DNA from: Streptococcus urinalis 2285-97
Lineage (GTDB): Bacteria > Bacillota > Bacilli > Lactobacillales > Streptococcaceae
Direction: 5' to 3'
DNA: 64,000 nucleotides
Assembly: GCF_000188055.2 (NCBI RefSeq)
Contig: NZ_AEUZ02000001.1
Span: 124,001 to 188,000, forward strand
The notes beneath the pieces were generated by a model. That model was not told the origin of the DNA. It ran no database searches and saw only the letters and a list, made by a program, of their open reading frames with translations. A program made the translations under genes and the position numbers. Position 1 is the stretch's first letter. Every line of letters starts with the position of its first letter. This document shows, piece after piece, positions 17,867 through 27,334 of this stretch.

Positions 17867-18582
17867 TGGCAAAAGATTTAAGAGAAATGAGAGAACGCGT
17901 GTGTGCGGCAAATAAATCATTACCAGCACATGGATTAGTAAAATTTACTTGGGGCAATGTTTCTGAAGTTTGTCGAGAATTAGGTTTGATTGTTATCAAA
18001 CCATCAGGCGTTGATTACGATAAATTAACTCCCGAAAATATGGTTGTTACCGATTTAGATGGCAATATTGTCGAAGGTGACTTAAATCCATCTTCTGATT
18101 TACCCACTCATGTTGAGCTTTATAAAGCATGGCCAGAAGTTGGTGGTATTGTACACACACACTCAACTGAAGCAGTTGGTTGGGCTCAAGCAGGTCGTGA
18201 TATTCCTTTTTATGGAACCACTCATGCAGACTATTTCTATGGGCCAGTGCCTTGTGCGCGTTCACTAACTGAACATGAAGTAAATTCTGCTTATGAAAAA
18301 GAAACAGGTACAGTAATCCTTGAAGAATTTACGAATCGTGGTTTAGATCCAATGGCAGTTCCAGGCATTGTCGTTCGTAACCACGGTCCATTTACTTGGG
18401 GTAAAACACCAGAGCAAGCTGTCTATCATTCTGTTGTCTTAGAAGAAGTGGCTAAAATGAACCGTTTCACTGAGCAGATTAACCCAAGAGTTGAACCAGC
18501 TCCAAAATATATCATGGATAAACATTACCTTCGCAAACATGGTCCAAATGCATACTATGGTCAAAAAGGTGATGCTCATTAA
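17866..18582 (+). CDS. ulaF: L-ribulose-5-phosphate 4-epimerase
   Basis: A 238-residue class II aldolase-fold epimerase (AraD/UlaF). Zinc-ligand motif HTHSTEAVGWAQ, plus VRNHGPFTWGKT and SGVDYDKLTPENMVV. It turns L-ribulose-5-P into D-xylulose-5-P, the entry point to central metabolism. Last gene of the operon, overlapping ulaE by one base and followed by a strong terminator. The next pathway enzyme, phosphoketolase, is encoded at 23783 but broken. Confidence 0.94.
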   Translation: MAKDLREMRERVCAANKSLPAHGLVKFTWGNVSEVCRELGLIVIKPSGVDYDKLTPENMVVTDLDGNIVEGDLNPSSDLPTHVELYKAWPEVGGIVHTHSTEAVGWAQAGRDIPFYGTTHADYFYGPVPCARSLTEHEVNSAYEKETGTVILEEFTNRGLDPMAVPGIVVRNHGPFTWGKTPEQAVYHSVVLEEVAKMNRFTEQINPRVEPAPKYIMDKHYLRKHGPNAYYGQKGDAH

Positions 18583-18599
18583 TTTGTTAACCATTGTTT

Positions 18600-18624
18600 A
18601 AGGCGACTTTGTCGCCTTTTAGTG
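18600..18624 (+). terminator. terminator of ulaABCDEF
   Basis: AAGGCGAC / GTCGCCTT stem with a TTT loop and downstream T-rich tail. Confidence 0.9.
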
Positions 18625-18718
18625 TTTTTTTAGAAAAAATGAAAAAATAATGAAAAGCTTAAAATAGTATGAATTTATGGTAAACTAAAGAGAGGAAAGT
18701 GGTTGAAAGGAAGATATA

Positions 18719-20380
18719 ATGATTATTTTAGATAAAAAAAGTTATGAGCTCCTTTTCTATCTTATCAAATTGGAAGAACCTGAAACGGTAATGGCTATTT
18801 CAAAGACTTTGGGTCAGTCAAGACGTAAAATTTATTATCATCTTGATAAAATTAATGAAGCACTGCCTAAAGAAGTGAACCAGATTATCTCTTATCCAAG
18901 GATAGGAGTTGTTCTTGATCAAGATCAAAAAGAAGCTTGTAAAGATTTATTAGCTGACATAGATGATTATAGTTATGTTATGAGCGTTGAAGAGAGAATG
19001 CAACTCATAACAGCTTTTATTGCAGTTTCTATGGAACGCGTGACAATAGATAAGTTAATGCAATTGACAGAAGTGTCGCGTAACACTGTTTTAAATGATC
19101 TAAATGATATTAGGCGGCATCTTGAAAATGAACAATTTCAAATTAAGCTTGTTGCAACCAAAACTTGCGGGTATTTTTTAGAATCTCATCCGCTATCAAA
19201 ATTTCAATTCTTTTACAAACTCTTAAGCGATATCGATAACCAAGCTAATCAAAATTTTGTAAAACTTTTTAATCAAAAGTTACGTACTTTTATTGCTGTT
19301 GAGGACTATTTTCCTCAAGTTGTTCTAGATGATGTTGGCAAATATTTGATGCACTCACAAAGTCAACTTGGAAAAAAAATCAATAGTCAAGACGTGCAAT
19401 TTATGATTAGAAGTTTTCCCTATATTTTGCTTTGTTATCGAAATATGTTCTTGACGGATTTAGAAAAAGAATCGGTACATCAAGACTTTGATCTGATTTA
19501 TAAACGCAAGGAATATACCCTTGCCAATGGTTTAGCACAATATTTAGAGGATTCTTATCAATTCAAGCTAGATTATAATGAAATTGGTATTATCGCAATG
19601 CTTTTGCTGTCTTTTAGAAAAGATAGAGACAGTCATCTTGAAAGTCATGATTATGATGATATGCGGTTAACTCTGGTAACCTTTCTAGATGTATTGACGA
19701 GTCACTATGGATTACAATTCAATCATAAGAAATTATTGCTTGACCAGCTTTTAACCCATTGTAAGGCCTTAGTATACCGAAAAAATTATGGCATATTTTC
19801 AAGCAATCCATTGACAGAGTACATCAAAGAAAAATATGCAGCATTATTTGAAATGACTCAAAGTGCTGTTTCGATTTTAGAAAAAGCTTGGTCAATTAAA
19901 CTGAACGATGATGATATTTCTTATATAACGGTTCATATTGGTGGCGAAGTGAGACGGAGTCATTGTCAGGAACAAAAGAGGACTATCATCTTAGTTTGTG
20001 ATGATGGCATAGGTTTACAAAAATTACTCTTACAACAATGTAAACAATATTTACCCAATCATGACATTGAAGCAGTCTTTACCACTGAGCAGTTCCATAG
20101 TGTTAGAGATTTAATTACCTCGGATTTGGTTATTACAACTACAGATGCCCTTGATTCACCAATCCCAACCTTATTAGTTCATAGTATTCTCACTGATAAT
20201 GATAAGATCAGATTAATCCGCTTTGTCAGACAAAAAGGTCAAGTATCTGATAATGATATTTCAACTGCAATTGAAAAATGTATAAGACCCTATATCAAAG
20301 ATGAAGGAGACCTTTACGTTCTAAAATCTCAGATTGAAAAGATTATCAATCAAGAACTACTATTAGATATCTATCGCTAA
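18719..20380 (+). CDS. BglG/MtlR-type PRD transcriptional regulator (UlaR-like)
   Basis: The protein has 553 residues: an N-terminal winged helix (LIKLEEPETVMAISKTLGQS), a second HTH (ITAFIAVSMERVTIDKLMQL..VSRNTVLNDL), two PTS-regulation domains (His-bearing segments near 330-340 and ISYITVHIGGEVRRSH), and a C-terminal EIIB-like domain starting IILVCDDGIG that lacks the phospho-Cys spacing of a true EIIB. Such proteins are PTS-phosphorylated activators. Its position between ulaF and ulaG, next to two promoters with the same operator, makes it the likely activator of both. No intact C-terminal EIIA domain is seen, and 553 residues is short for an MtlR. Confidence 0.85.
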   Translation: MIILDKKSYELLFYLIKLEEPETVMAISKTLGQSRRKIYYHLDKINEALPKEVNQIISYPRIGVVLDQDQKEACKDLLADIDDYSYVMSVEERMQLITAFIAVSMERVTIDKLMQLTEVSRNTVLNDLNDIRRHLENEQFQIKLVATKTCGYFLESHPLSKFQFFYKLLSDIDNQANQNFVKLFNQKLRTFIAVEDYFPQVVLDDVGKYLMHSQSQLGKKINSQDVQFMIRSFPYILLCYRNMFLTDLEKESVHQDFDLIYKRKEYTLANGLAQYLEDSYQFKLDYNEIGIIAMLLLSFRKDRDSHLESHDYDDMRLTLVTFLDVLTSHYGLQFNHKKLLLDQLLTHCKALVYRKNYGIFSSNPLTEYIKEKYAALFEMTQSAVSILEKAWSIKLNDDDISYITVHIGGEVRRSHCQEQKRTIILVCDDGIGLQKLLLQQCKQYLPNHDIEAVFTTEQFHSVRDLITSDLVITTTDALDSPIPTLLVHSILTDNDKIRLIRFVRQKGQVSDNDISTAIEKCIRPYIKDEGDLYVLKSQIEKIINQELLLDIYR

Positions 20381-20399
20381 TGTTAAAGATTAGCTTTTA

Positions 20400-20448
20400 C
20401 CCAGATACCTAAAAAGCAATTTAAAAGGTACTGGGCCGTTTTTTTTTA
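20400..20448 (+). terminator. terminator after the PRD regulator
   Basis: Imperfect stem CCCAG-a-TACCT / AGGTA-CTGGG with a long loop, then a T9 run. Confidence 0.65.
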
Positions 20449-20622
20449 CTCTAAAATATTTTTATTTGTAAAGTGATAGATTAGACTTTTTACTGTTTTT
20501 GACTATTTTTAAGTCGTTTATGACATATTGCCATCTTTAATTGACATTAGCTTAACATAAATTAAAATAAAGTGGTAAATATATAAGATATATTTATAAT
20601 AAAATAAAAAGGGGAGATTTTT

Positions 20623-22419
20623 TTGATGACAAAAAGATTTAGGACACTAGCTAGCATTGCTTTGGGAGTAGGACTAGTAACAATGGCTGCGACAACTACT
20701 GTCAAAGCTGATATGGAAAATGGAACAGAAACAGTTCCTTATGCTATTAACACTGTGACTGGGGAAAAACAGGTTAATAATGACAGTACTTCAGCTGACT
20801 TAAATGTAGCTTCAAATGAGAATGACTCAAATACTTCAGTTGAGAACCAAGACAATACTTTTCCAGAACATTTAGAATCTTACAGACAAGATTATGAGGC
20901 ACTTGAAGCAAATCATAAAGCTTTAGTTGATGAGTACAAACGATTGGATACTGTCAATAAGCAAACTGAACTAAGTCCAGACAATCAAAAGGTACTAGGA
21001 CAATTAAAACAGGAAGTTCCACAACTGCATGAACAAGTTAATCAAGCTGTTGAAAAGGCTGATTTAAGTAATCCAATCATATCGACAAATGTTCAAAAAT
21101 TTCAAGAACAATTTAAATTATATGAAAATCAGCTGTCACAATTAAAAACGAGTCAGCAATTCTTAACAATTCACCAAGAAGAACTTAGACATTTAGACCA
21201 ACTTGATAATCAGCGTCAAGCAATTGTTGCAAATTGGAAATCAACTTAAATTAATTTTCAAAAATTAAATCAAAATTTAGAAGTAACAAATACAACAATT
21301 TTAGTGTTAAATAAAGCATTGGTTGCTTATATCAACCAAAATGCTATCACAACAAATGCAAATGTTGAGATATTAAAACGGAATGCCGAAACTATTCGTA
21401 AAAACATTGCTATATTAGAAACTTATCATTCTACTGCAAATCGTAATGTTGAAGCAAAACCAAGTTCAGCACTAATGGACCCTAATACACCAACATTAGC
21501 AGATTTGAAAAATGAAGGCTACAATTTAAAGGATTATACTAAGGTCAACTTGACTGATTATTACAAAAATGATGTGGATTTACGTCAAGTTAGTGATTTA
21601 GCAACGCTAAAAGAAAAAGCTGATGAAGCTTATCGTTTATATGCTAAACAAATAAGATTTAACTTGAAGCAATAAAACTTAGGACCAGATATTAAATCTG
21701 CTGTAAGTCAATTTATTCGTAATAATATTTCTGACAGTCCAAATGCGCGTGGGGTCTCTAAAGGATTCACCTGGTCCTTAGCTGGCTATCAAAATCAAGA
21801 TGATGTTACCATTACTTTAGTTCCAGATTATTATATGACAAAAGAACAGCACCAAGAATATCTGCAGTATCTAAGAAAATGGACGAAAGATAATATCTCA
21901 GCCACTGACTCTGAGGTCACTAAAATTGATAAGATTCAAGATTTCATCATGACCAATTTCCATTATGCCAATACAAAAGTTGGTGGTTACACACAAACAG
22001 GTATATCTGTGCAAACACCGTACGTATTTATTAAAGATAAAGAAGCTGTTTGTCAGGCGTATGCACAAATGTTCAAAGATATGGGACAATTAGCAGGTCT
22101 TGACGTTTATTACATCCAAGGATTTGGAGATCCGTATATGGGTGCTGATAGCCTTCACGCTTGGAATATTGTCAAAGTTGATGGCAAGTTTTATCATGTT
22201 GACCTAACGTGGAATGATACTATCGATAAGACAAGTAAAAACCATACTTTTACATTGCGTGGCAATGATTTTATGAAAAAAACGCACCGTTGGAATGCCG
22301 TTTATAATATTTCAAATGAAGATTATCAAGGCTACAATAGAAGTCTACCAGTTGCGACTCAATCTGGAACTGTTCTTAGAAATCATGCAGGAGTAGCCCT
22401 TTCAAGTCAAATGATTTAA
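20623..22419 (+). pseudogene. secreted transglutaminase-like surface protein with two in-frame stops
   Basis: One frame runs throughout, interrupted by TAA at 21247-21249 and 21673-21675. A signal peptide (MTKRFRTLASIALGVGLVTM, cut near VKA-DM) is followed by an acidic spacer and a long coiled-coil (about 20870-21450). The transglutaminase-like domain has a Cys in EAVCQAYAQMF, His in LHAWNIVKVDGKFYH and Asp in VDLTWND, so its triad is intact at the sequence level. No sorting signal follows. Such domains act as cysteine proteases or cross-linking enzymes at the cell surface. A related lipoprotein is encoded at 45345-46574 and is intact. Confidence 0.8.
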
Positions 22420-22491
22420 GTTAATAGAACACCAAATAGATCAATGTTTAGTAAGTGTTCCCTTTCCTCAATCAAGAAACTGACAGCACAT

Positions 22492-22528
22492 TTTTGAACA
22501 CATAAATGTGTGAGACTTGGTCTTTTTT
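22492..22528 (+). promoter_or_regulatory. ula operator 2 (ulaG promoter)
   Basis: TTTTGAACAC, 6 nt, GTGTGAGAC, TTGGTC and T6: the same arrangement and spacing as upstream of ulaA. The inner ACACA/TGTGT arms form a perfect inverted repeat. The -10 TATACT (22546-22551) begins 23 nt after TTGGTC, exactly as at ulaA. No cre site is seen here. Confidence 0.7.
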
Positions 22529-22594
22529 CCCTCCCTTAGAGAGTTTATACTAAGAGTGTATAAAAAAGGTTATTAAATCTTGGAGGAAAAACAA

Positions 22595-23686
22595 ATGGCT
22601 AAAGTACAAGATATTACACGTGAATCATGGATTCTAAGCACTTTCCCAGAATGGGGAACATGGTTGAATGAAGAAATTGAAGCAGAAGTTGTGCCAGAAG
22701 GCAATTTTGCAATGTGGTGGCTAGGAAACTGTGGTATCTGGGTGAAAACACCTGGTGGAGCCAACATCGTTATGGACCTTTGGTCAAACCGTGGAAAATC
22801 AACTAAAAAAGTAAAAGACATGGTACGCGGACATCAAATGGCTAACATGGCAGGTGTTCGTAAGTTGCAACCAAATCTCCGTGTGCAACCTATGGTAATT
22901 GATCCATTTGCCATTAATGAGTTAGATTACTACCTTGTATCACATTTCCATAGTGATCATATTGACATCAATACAGCAGCTGCTATTGTTAATAATCCAA
23001 AATTAGATCATGTAAAATTTATTGGTCCATACGAATGTGGTGAAATTTGGAAAAAATGGGGAGTCCCAGAAGATCGAATTATTATAGTCAAACCTGGTGA
23101 CAGTATCGAATTAAAAGACATGAAGATTACAGCAGTTGAATCATTTGACCGCACTTGTCTTGTCACTTTGCCAGTTGAAGGTGCTGATGCACAAGACGGA
23201 GAATTAAAAGGACTAGCTGTTACTGATGAAGAAATGGCACGTAAAGCCGTAAACTATGTTTTTGAAACACCTGGCGGAACAATCTATCATGGTGCAGACT
23301 CTCATTTCTCAAATTATTTTGCAAAACATGGACGTGATTTCAAAATTGATGTTGCATTGAATAACTATGGTGAAAACCCTCTAGGAATTCAAGACAAAAT
23401 GACTTCAGTTGACTTGCTTCGTATGGCTGAAAATCTCCGTGCAAAAGTAATCATTCCTGTTCACTATGATATTTGGTCAAACTTTATGGCTTCAACAGAT
23501 GAAATTTTGGAACTTTGGAAAATGCGTAAAGAACGTCTTCAATATGATTTCCATCCATTTATCTGGGAAGTTGGTGGAAAATACACTTATCCACAAGATC
23601 AAAATAGAATTGAATATCATCACCCACGTGGATTTGATGATTGCTTCTTAGAAGACTCAAACATTCAATTTAAAGCTTTGCTTTAA
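22595..23686 (+). CDS. ulaG: L-ascorbate-6-phosphate lactonase
   Basis: From ATG 22595 (after TTGGAGGA) the protein has 363 residues, the usual UlaG length. It is a metallo-beta-lactamase-fold enzyme with HFHSDHID as the HxHxDH metal motif, YHGADSHFSN and a C-terminal HYDIWSNF ligand region. It hydrolyses the lactone of ascorbate-6-P, the step before UlaD. It lies apart from ulaABCDEF but behind a copy of the same operator, so both units are probably induced together. A hairpin terminator follows. Confidence 0.96.
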   Translation: MAKVQDITRESWILSTFPEWGTWLNEEIEAEVVPEGNFAMWWLGNCGIWVKTPGGANIVMDLWSNRGKSTKKVKDMVRGHQMANMAGVRKLQPNLRVQPMVIDPFAINELDYYLVSHFHSDHIDINTAAAIVNNPKLDHVKFIGPYECGEIWKKWGVPEDRIIIVKPGDSIELKDMKITAVESFDRTCLVTLPVEGADAQDGELKGLAVTDEEMARKAVNYVFETPGGTIYHGADSHFSNYFAKHGRDFKIDVALNNYGENPLGIQDKMTSVDLLRMAENLRAKVIIPVHYDIWSNFMASTDEILELWKMRKERLQYDFHPFIWEVGGKYTYPQDQNRIEYHHPRGFDDCFLEDSNIQFKALL

Positions 23687-23697
23687 TTCATATTGAA

Positions 23698-23732
23698 TTT
23701 TTCCGCATGTCTTGCGATGTGCGGAAATTTTT
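23698..23732 (+). terminator. terminator after ulaG
   Basis: TTTCCGCA / TGCGGAAA stem with a 12-nt loop, then T5. Confidence 0.75.
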
Positions 23733-23782
23733 AATCTAAATAAGTTAAAAAAATCACAAAAAGAAATTGAGGAAATAACGAG

Positions 23783-25960
23783 ATGATAGACTATAATTAA
23801 AAGGAATATTTAAATAAAGTGGATGCCTGGTGGCGTGCTGCAAACTATATTTCAGTTGCACAAATGTATCTCAAAGATAATCCATTATTGAGAAGAGAAG
23901 TTACAAAAGATCATGTTAAAGTTCATCCCATTGGACACTGGGGCACAATTTCTGGACAAAGTTTTATTTATGCTCATCTAAATCGTGTAATCAATAAATA
24001 TGACTTAAATATGTTTTATATTGAAGGTCCTGGGCATGGTGGACAAGTCATGGTTTCAAACTCCTATATTGATGGATCTTATACAGAATTATATCCAGAA
24101 ATAACACAAGATGAGTCTGGATTAAAACAACTTTGTAAAATCTTTTCATTTCCTGGGGGAATTGCATCTCATGCTGCACCAGAGACACCAGGTTCTATTC
24201 ATGAAGGTGGTGAACTAGGTTACGCCTTATCACACGCAACAGGTGCTATCTTAGATAATCCAGACCTTATTGCTGCAACAGTTATAGGAGATGGTGAAGC
24301 GGAAACAGGTCCTTTAAATGCAGGATGGTTCTCAAATACTTTTATTAATCCTGTGAATGATGGTGCGGTTCTACCTATTTTGTATCTTAATGGTGGTAAA
24401 ATCCATAACCCAACCATTCTAGAACGTAAAACAGATGAAGAATTAACGGATTATTTCAAAGGATTAGGATGGAAACCCTATTTTGTAGCTGGAGAAGATC
24501 CAAATAGTCTTCATCAAGACATGTCAGAAACACTTGATAGGGTTATTGAAGAAATAAAAGCCATACAAGAAAAAGCTAGACAAAATACTTCTGAAGATGC
24601 TAGCCAAGCAGTGTGGCCAGTTATTATTGCTCGTATTCCTAAGGGATGGACAGGTCCAAAAAGAATGTCAATGAACCCTGTTACAAATGCTGGTATTGTT
24701 AAAAAATTAGATTTAGCTAACTGGGAAAAATATGCAATTGATACTAGTAAGCCAGGTGCTGTTATTAAACAAGATATGATTGAATTTGGGAAATACGCAG
24801 CTGACCTTGTTAAAGCAAACTCAGATAATTTCAGAATCTTTGGGCCTGATGAAACAAAATCAAATTGACTAAATGAAGTTTTCAAAGCAACTAACCGTCA
24901 ATGGTTGGGTCGTCGTCATCCAGAATACGATGAATGGTTATCACCAGCGGGACGTGTTATTGATTCACAGTTGTCTGAGCACCAAGCTGAAGGTTTTTTA
25001 GAAGGATACGTCTTAACAGGTCGTCATGGATTCTTTGCTTCTTATTAATCATTCTTAAGAGTTGTTGATTCAATGATTACACAACATTTCAAATGGTTAC
25101 GAAAATCAAAAACTCATGCACCATGGCGTAAAAACTATCCATCTTTAAACCTTATTGCGACTTCAACAGTATTCCAACAAGATCATAATGGTTATACGCA
25201 CCAAGATCCCGGTTTACTAACACATTTGGGTGAAAAAACACCTGAATTTATTAGAGAATACTTACCTGCTGATAGTAACTCTTTATTCGCAGTTATGGAA
25301 AAAGCTCTATCTGACGAAGATAAAGTCAATGTTATTGTAACTTCAAAACATCCAAGACCACAATTTTATTCTGTTTCTGAAGCTAGAGAACTTGTCAGAG
25401 AAGGTCATAAAGTTATTGACTGGGTTTCAAATGACCAAGGTCAAGAACCAGATGTTGTCTTTGCAGCAGCTGGTACAGAACCTAATTTAGAAGTTTTGGA
25501 AGCCATTTCATTACTTCACAAAGCATTTCCAACCATAAAAATTCGCTTTATTAATGTTGTTGATATTTTAAAACTTCGCTCACCAAAAGTTGATGCGAGA
25601 GGGCTAAGTGATAAAGTATTTAACCAATTATTTACAGAGACTAAACCAATTGTTTTTGCTTATCATGGCTATGAAGGACAAATTCGTGACTTATTCTTTA
25701 ACCGTGACAATCACAATGTTTATATCCATGGTTATCGTGAAAATGAGGATATCACAACACCATTTGATATGCGAGTAATGTTAGAAATGGATCGTTACCA
25801 TATGGCAAAAGAAGCGGCTACGGCAGTTTTAGCAGAAGAAGCCAAGTATTTTGCTGAAGAAATGGATCATACGATTGCCTATCATAAAACCTATATTAGA
25901 GAAAATGGTGATGATATTCCAGAAGTTCGTGATTGGACTTGGGAAAATATCAACCAATAA
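23783..25960 (+). pseudogene. xfp: xylulose-5-P/fructose-6-P phosphoketolase with three in-frame stops
   Basis: A single uninterrupted frame from ATG 23783 (GAGG upstream) carries three nonsense codons: TAA 23798, TGA 24866 and TAA 25046. Flanking residues match phosphoketolases: [61 protein letters not shown] (ThDP-binding), then [28 protein letters not shown] and [13 protein letters not shown]. By comparison with the family the second stop replaces Arg (CGA to TGA) and the third Glu (GAA to TAA). The enzyme splits xylulose-5-P, the end product of the ula pathway, into acetyl-P and glyceraldehyde-3-P. Downstream of ulaG beyond a terminator. Non-functional as read. Confidence 0.93.
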
Positions 25961-25965
25961 AAAAT

Positions 25966-25992
25966 AAAAAGATGACTTCGGTCATCTTTTTT
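25966..25992 (+). terminator. terminator after xfp pseudogene
   Basis: 11-bp stem AAAAAGATGAC / GTCATCTTTTT with a TTCG tetraloop. Confidence 0.92.
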
Positions 25993-26033
25993 TGTTTTGA
26001 TTAACGTCTAAAAAATTAAGACAATTTTAAGAG

Positions 26034-26055
26034 ATGATAATTATAATCATTCTAA
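26034..26055 (+). promoter_or_regulatory. PerR/Fur-type box overlapping the -10 of the flavin electron-transfer operon
   Basis: TTATAATCATTCTAA (26041-26055) matches the B. subtilis Per box TTATAATnATTATAA at all but one defined position. It overlaps the putative -10 TATAAT (26042-26047). Read slightly upstream, GATAATTATAATCATTCTA also resembles a Fur box. PerR is encoded in this window (38992-39453). Binding is inferred only from the match. Confidence 0.65.
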
Positions 26056-26075
26056 ATATTTAAGGAGGTAGTTAC

Positions 26076-26564
26076 ATGCGAAAAAAGATTATAGGTTATT
26101 TAATAGCAAGCATTGCTATTGTGGCAGCTTTTATCGATGGCTATGTCTTATTTTTTAAAAATAAAACGGAAGCAGAAAGTCAGACAACAATAAATCAAGC
26201 GAGTCAGAAAACAAGTAGTTCAGATACCAGCTCAAGTAGTACAGAATCTTCTAGTTCAGAAAAAAGTTCTAGCAGTTCAACATTAAAAGATGGTACCTAT
26301 ACAGGTGATTCGACTAGTACAGAATGGGGCGATGTCCAAGTGCAAATTACCATCAGCTCAGGAAAGATAAGTTCAATTAAGGTATTAGCTTATCCAGATA
26401 GTCATCAAAAATCAATTATGATAAATGAGCAAGTTTTACCCGTCTATAAAAGTGAAGCTTTAAGTGCACAAAGTGCCAATATAGATCAAGTTTCTGGTGC
26501 AACAGAGACTTATAAAGGATTTACAGGCTCACTTCAAAGTGCAATCACGCAAGCAGAAAGCTAG
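26076..26564 (+). CDS. membrane-anchored FMN-binding-domain protein
   Basis: The 162-residue protein has an N-terminal membrane anchor (about 5-26) and a Ser/Thr-rich linker (about 35-70). An FMN_bind domain starts DGTYTGDSTSTEWGDVQVQI and contains DQVSGATET near the end. D-x-V-S-G-A-T is the ApbE flavinylation site of NqrC/RnfG-type domains, the second-last Thr carrying FMN by a phosphoester bond. It probably relays electrons outside the membrane from the heme/FAD protein at 27331. AAGGAGG precedes the ATG. First gene of a three-gene unit behind a PerR/Fur-like box. Intact, unlike the apbE that follows. Confidence 0.88.
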   Translation: MRKKIIGYLIASIAIVAAFIDGYVLFFKNKTEAESQTTINQASQKTSSSDTSSSSTESSSSEKSSSSSTLKDGTYTGDSTSTEWGDVQVQITISSGKISSIKVLAYPDSHQKSIMINEQVLPVYKSEALSAQSANIDQVSGATETYKGFTGSLQSAITQAES

Positions 26565-26574
26565 AGGCGATAGG

Positions 26575-27334
26575 ATGGATAACTATTTCAGAGCATATGA
26601 AGTTATTGAATCGATGACGATTCCTTTTACACTAACCATTGTTAGTATTGATTCAAAAAGAGGTCGGCAATTAATGAATCAGCAATTGCCATTAATACAA
26701 AATGCATTAGATGAGATTGAAAGGAATTATTCTCCCTTTATAGCTAATTCTATGGTTAGACGCTTTCAAGAAGGCGATAAATCAATACTGATGACTAATC
26801 AGGAATTTCAATCAATCTACTTAGCAACTTCTGCGGCTAAATATAAAACAAAAGATTTATTTGATTCTTATTTTAATGGGCATTTTGATCCAACAGGATA
26901 TGTAAAAGGTTAGGCAATTGAAAAAGTCTTTAAAACCCTTGTTAAATGATGACTTAATCATTGCAGTTTGTTTGAATGGTGGAGGTGACATGCAAATGGC
27001 AACTAAAGAAAATGTTAATTTTACATGGAAAATTGGAATTGAAGATCCTGATAAAATAAATAAATACTGTGCGACAGTTGAGCTAGCAAATGGTGCCTTA
27101 GCAACTTCTGGGTTTAGTAAAAGAGGACGACATGTGAAACAAAAGAATAATAGTCAAGTTAAACAAGTAACCATTGTTAGTAAAGATTTGAGTGTTGCTG
27201 ATGTCTGGGCAACAGCAGGTTTATCTGGGACAAGTGATGATTTAAAAGATATGATTTCTAAGAATCATCTTTCAGGCTTTTTTGTTGATCACTACGGTCC
27301 ACAGTTTTTTGATTATGGAGAATTAAGAGTATGA
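26575..27334 (+). pseudogene. apbE: FAD:protein FMN transferase ApbE, broken by a nonsense codon and a frameshift
   Basis: The N-terminal part has ALDEIERNYSPF and reaches FDPTGYVKG, where a TAG (26911-26913) replaces the expected Trp of the KGWA motif. About 20 nt further, removing one C from the CCC at 26936-26938 restores the frame as TLLNDDLIIAV. The C-terminal half is open: LNGGGDMQM, WKIGIEDPDK and the D-VSV-type end. ApbE attaches FMN to Thr/Ser in the D-x-x-[ST]-G-A-[ST] motif. No signal peptide is visible, suggesting a cytosolic enzyme. It lies between its likely substrate and the reductase; the stop overlaps the next ATG by 4 nt. Confidence 0.85.

Noticed and set aside
24866..24868. 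TGA in phosphoketolase as selenocysteine
   Set aside because: No SECIS-like hairpin follows, the family has Arg there, and two TAA codons in the same gene make recoding pointless.
21247..25048. Stop-codon reassignment or a suppressor tRNA explaining the many in-frame stops
   Set aside because: All three stop codons occur as lesions, while TAA, TAG and TGA also end the intact housekeeping genes in this window. Indels affect the same class of genes. Ordinary gene decay explains both.
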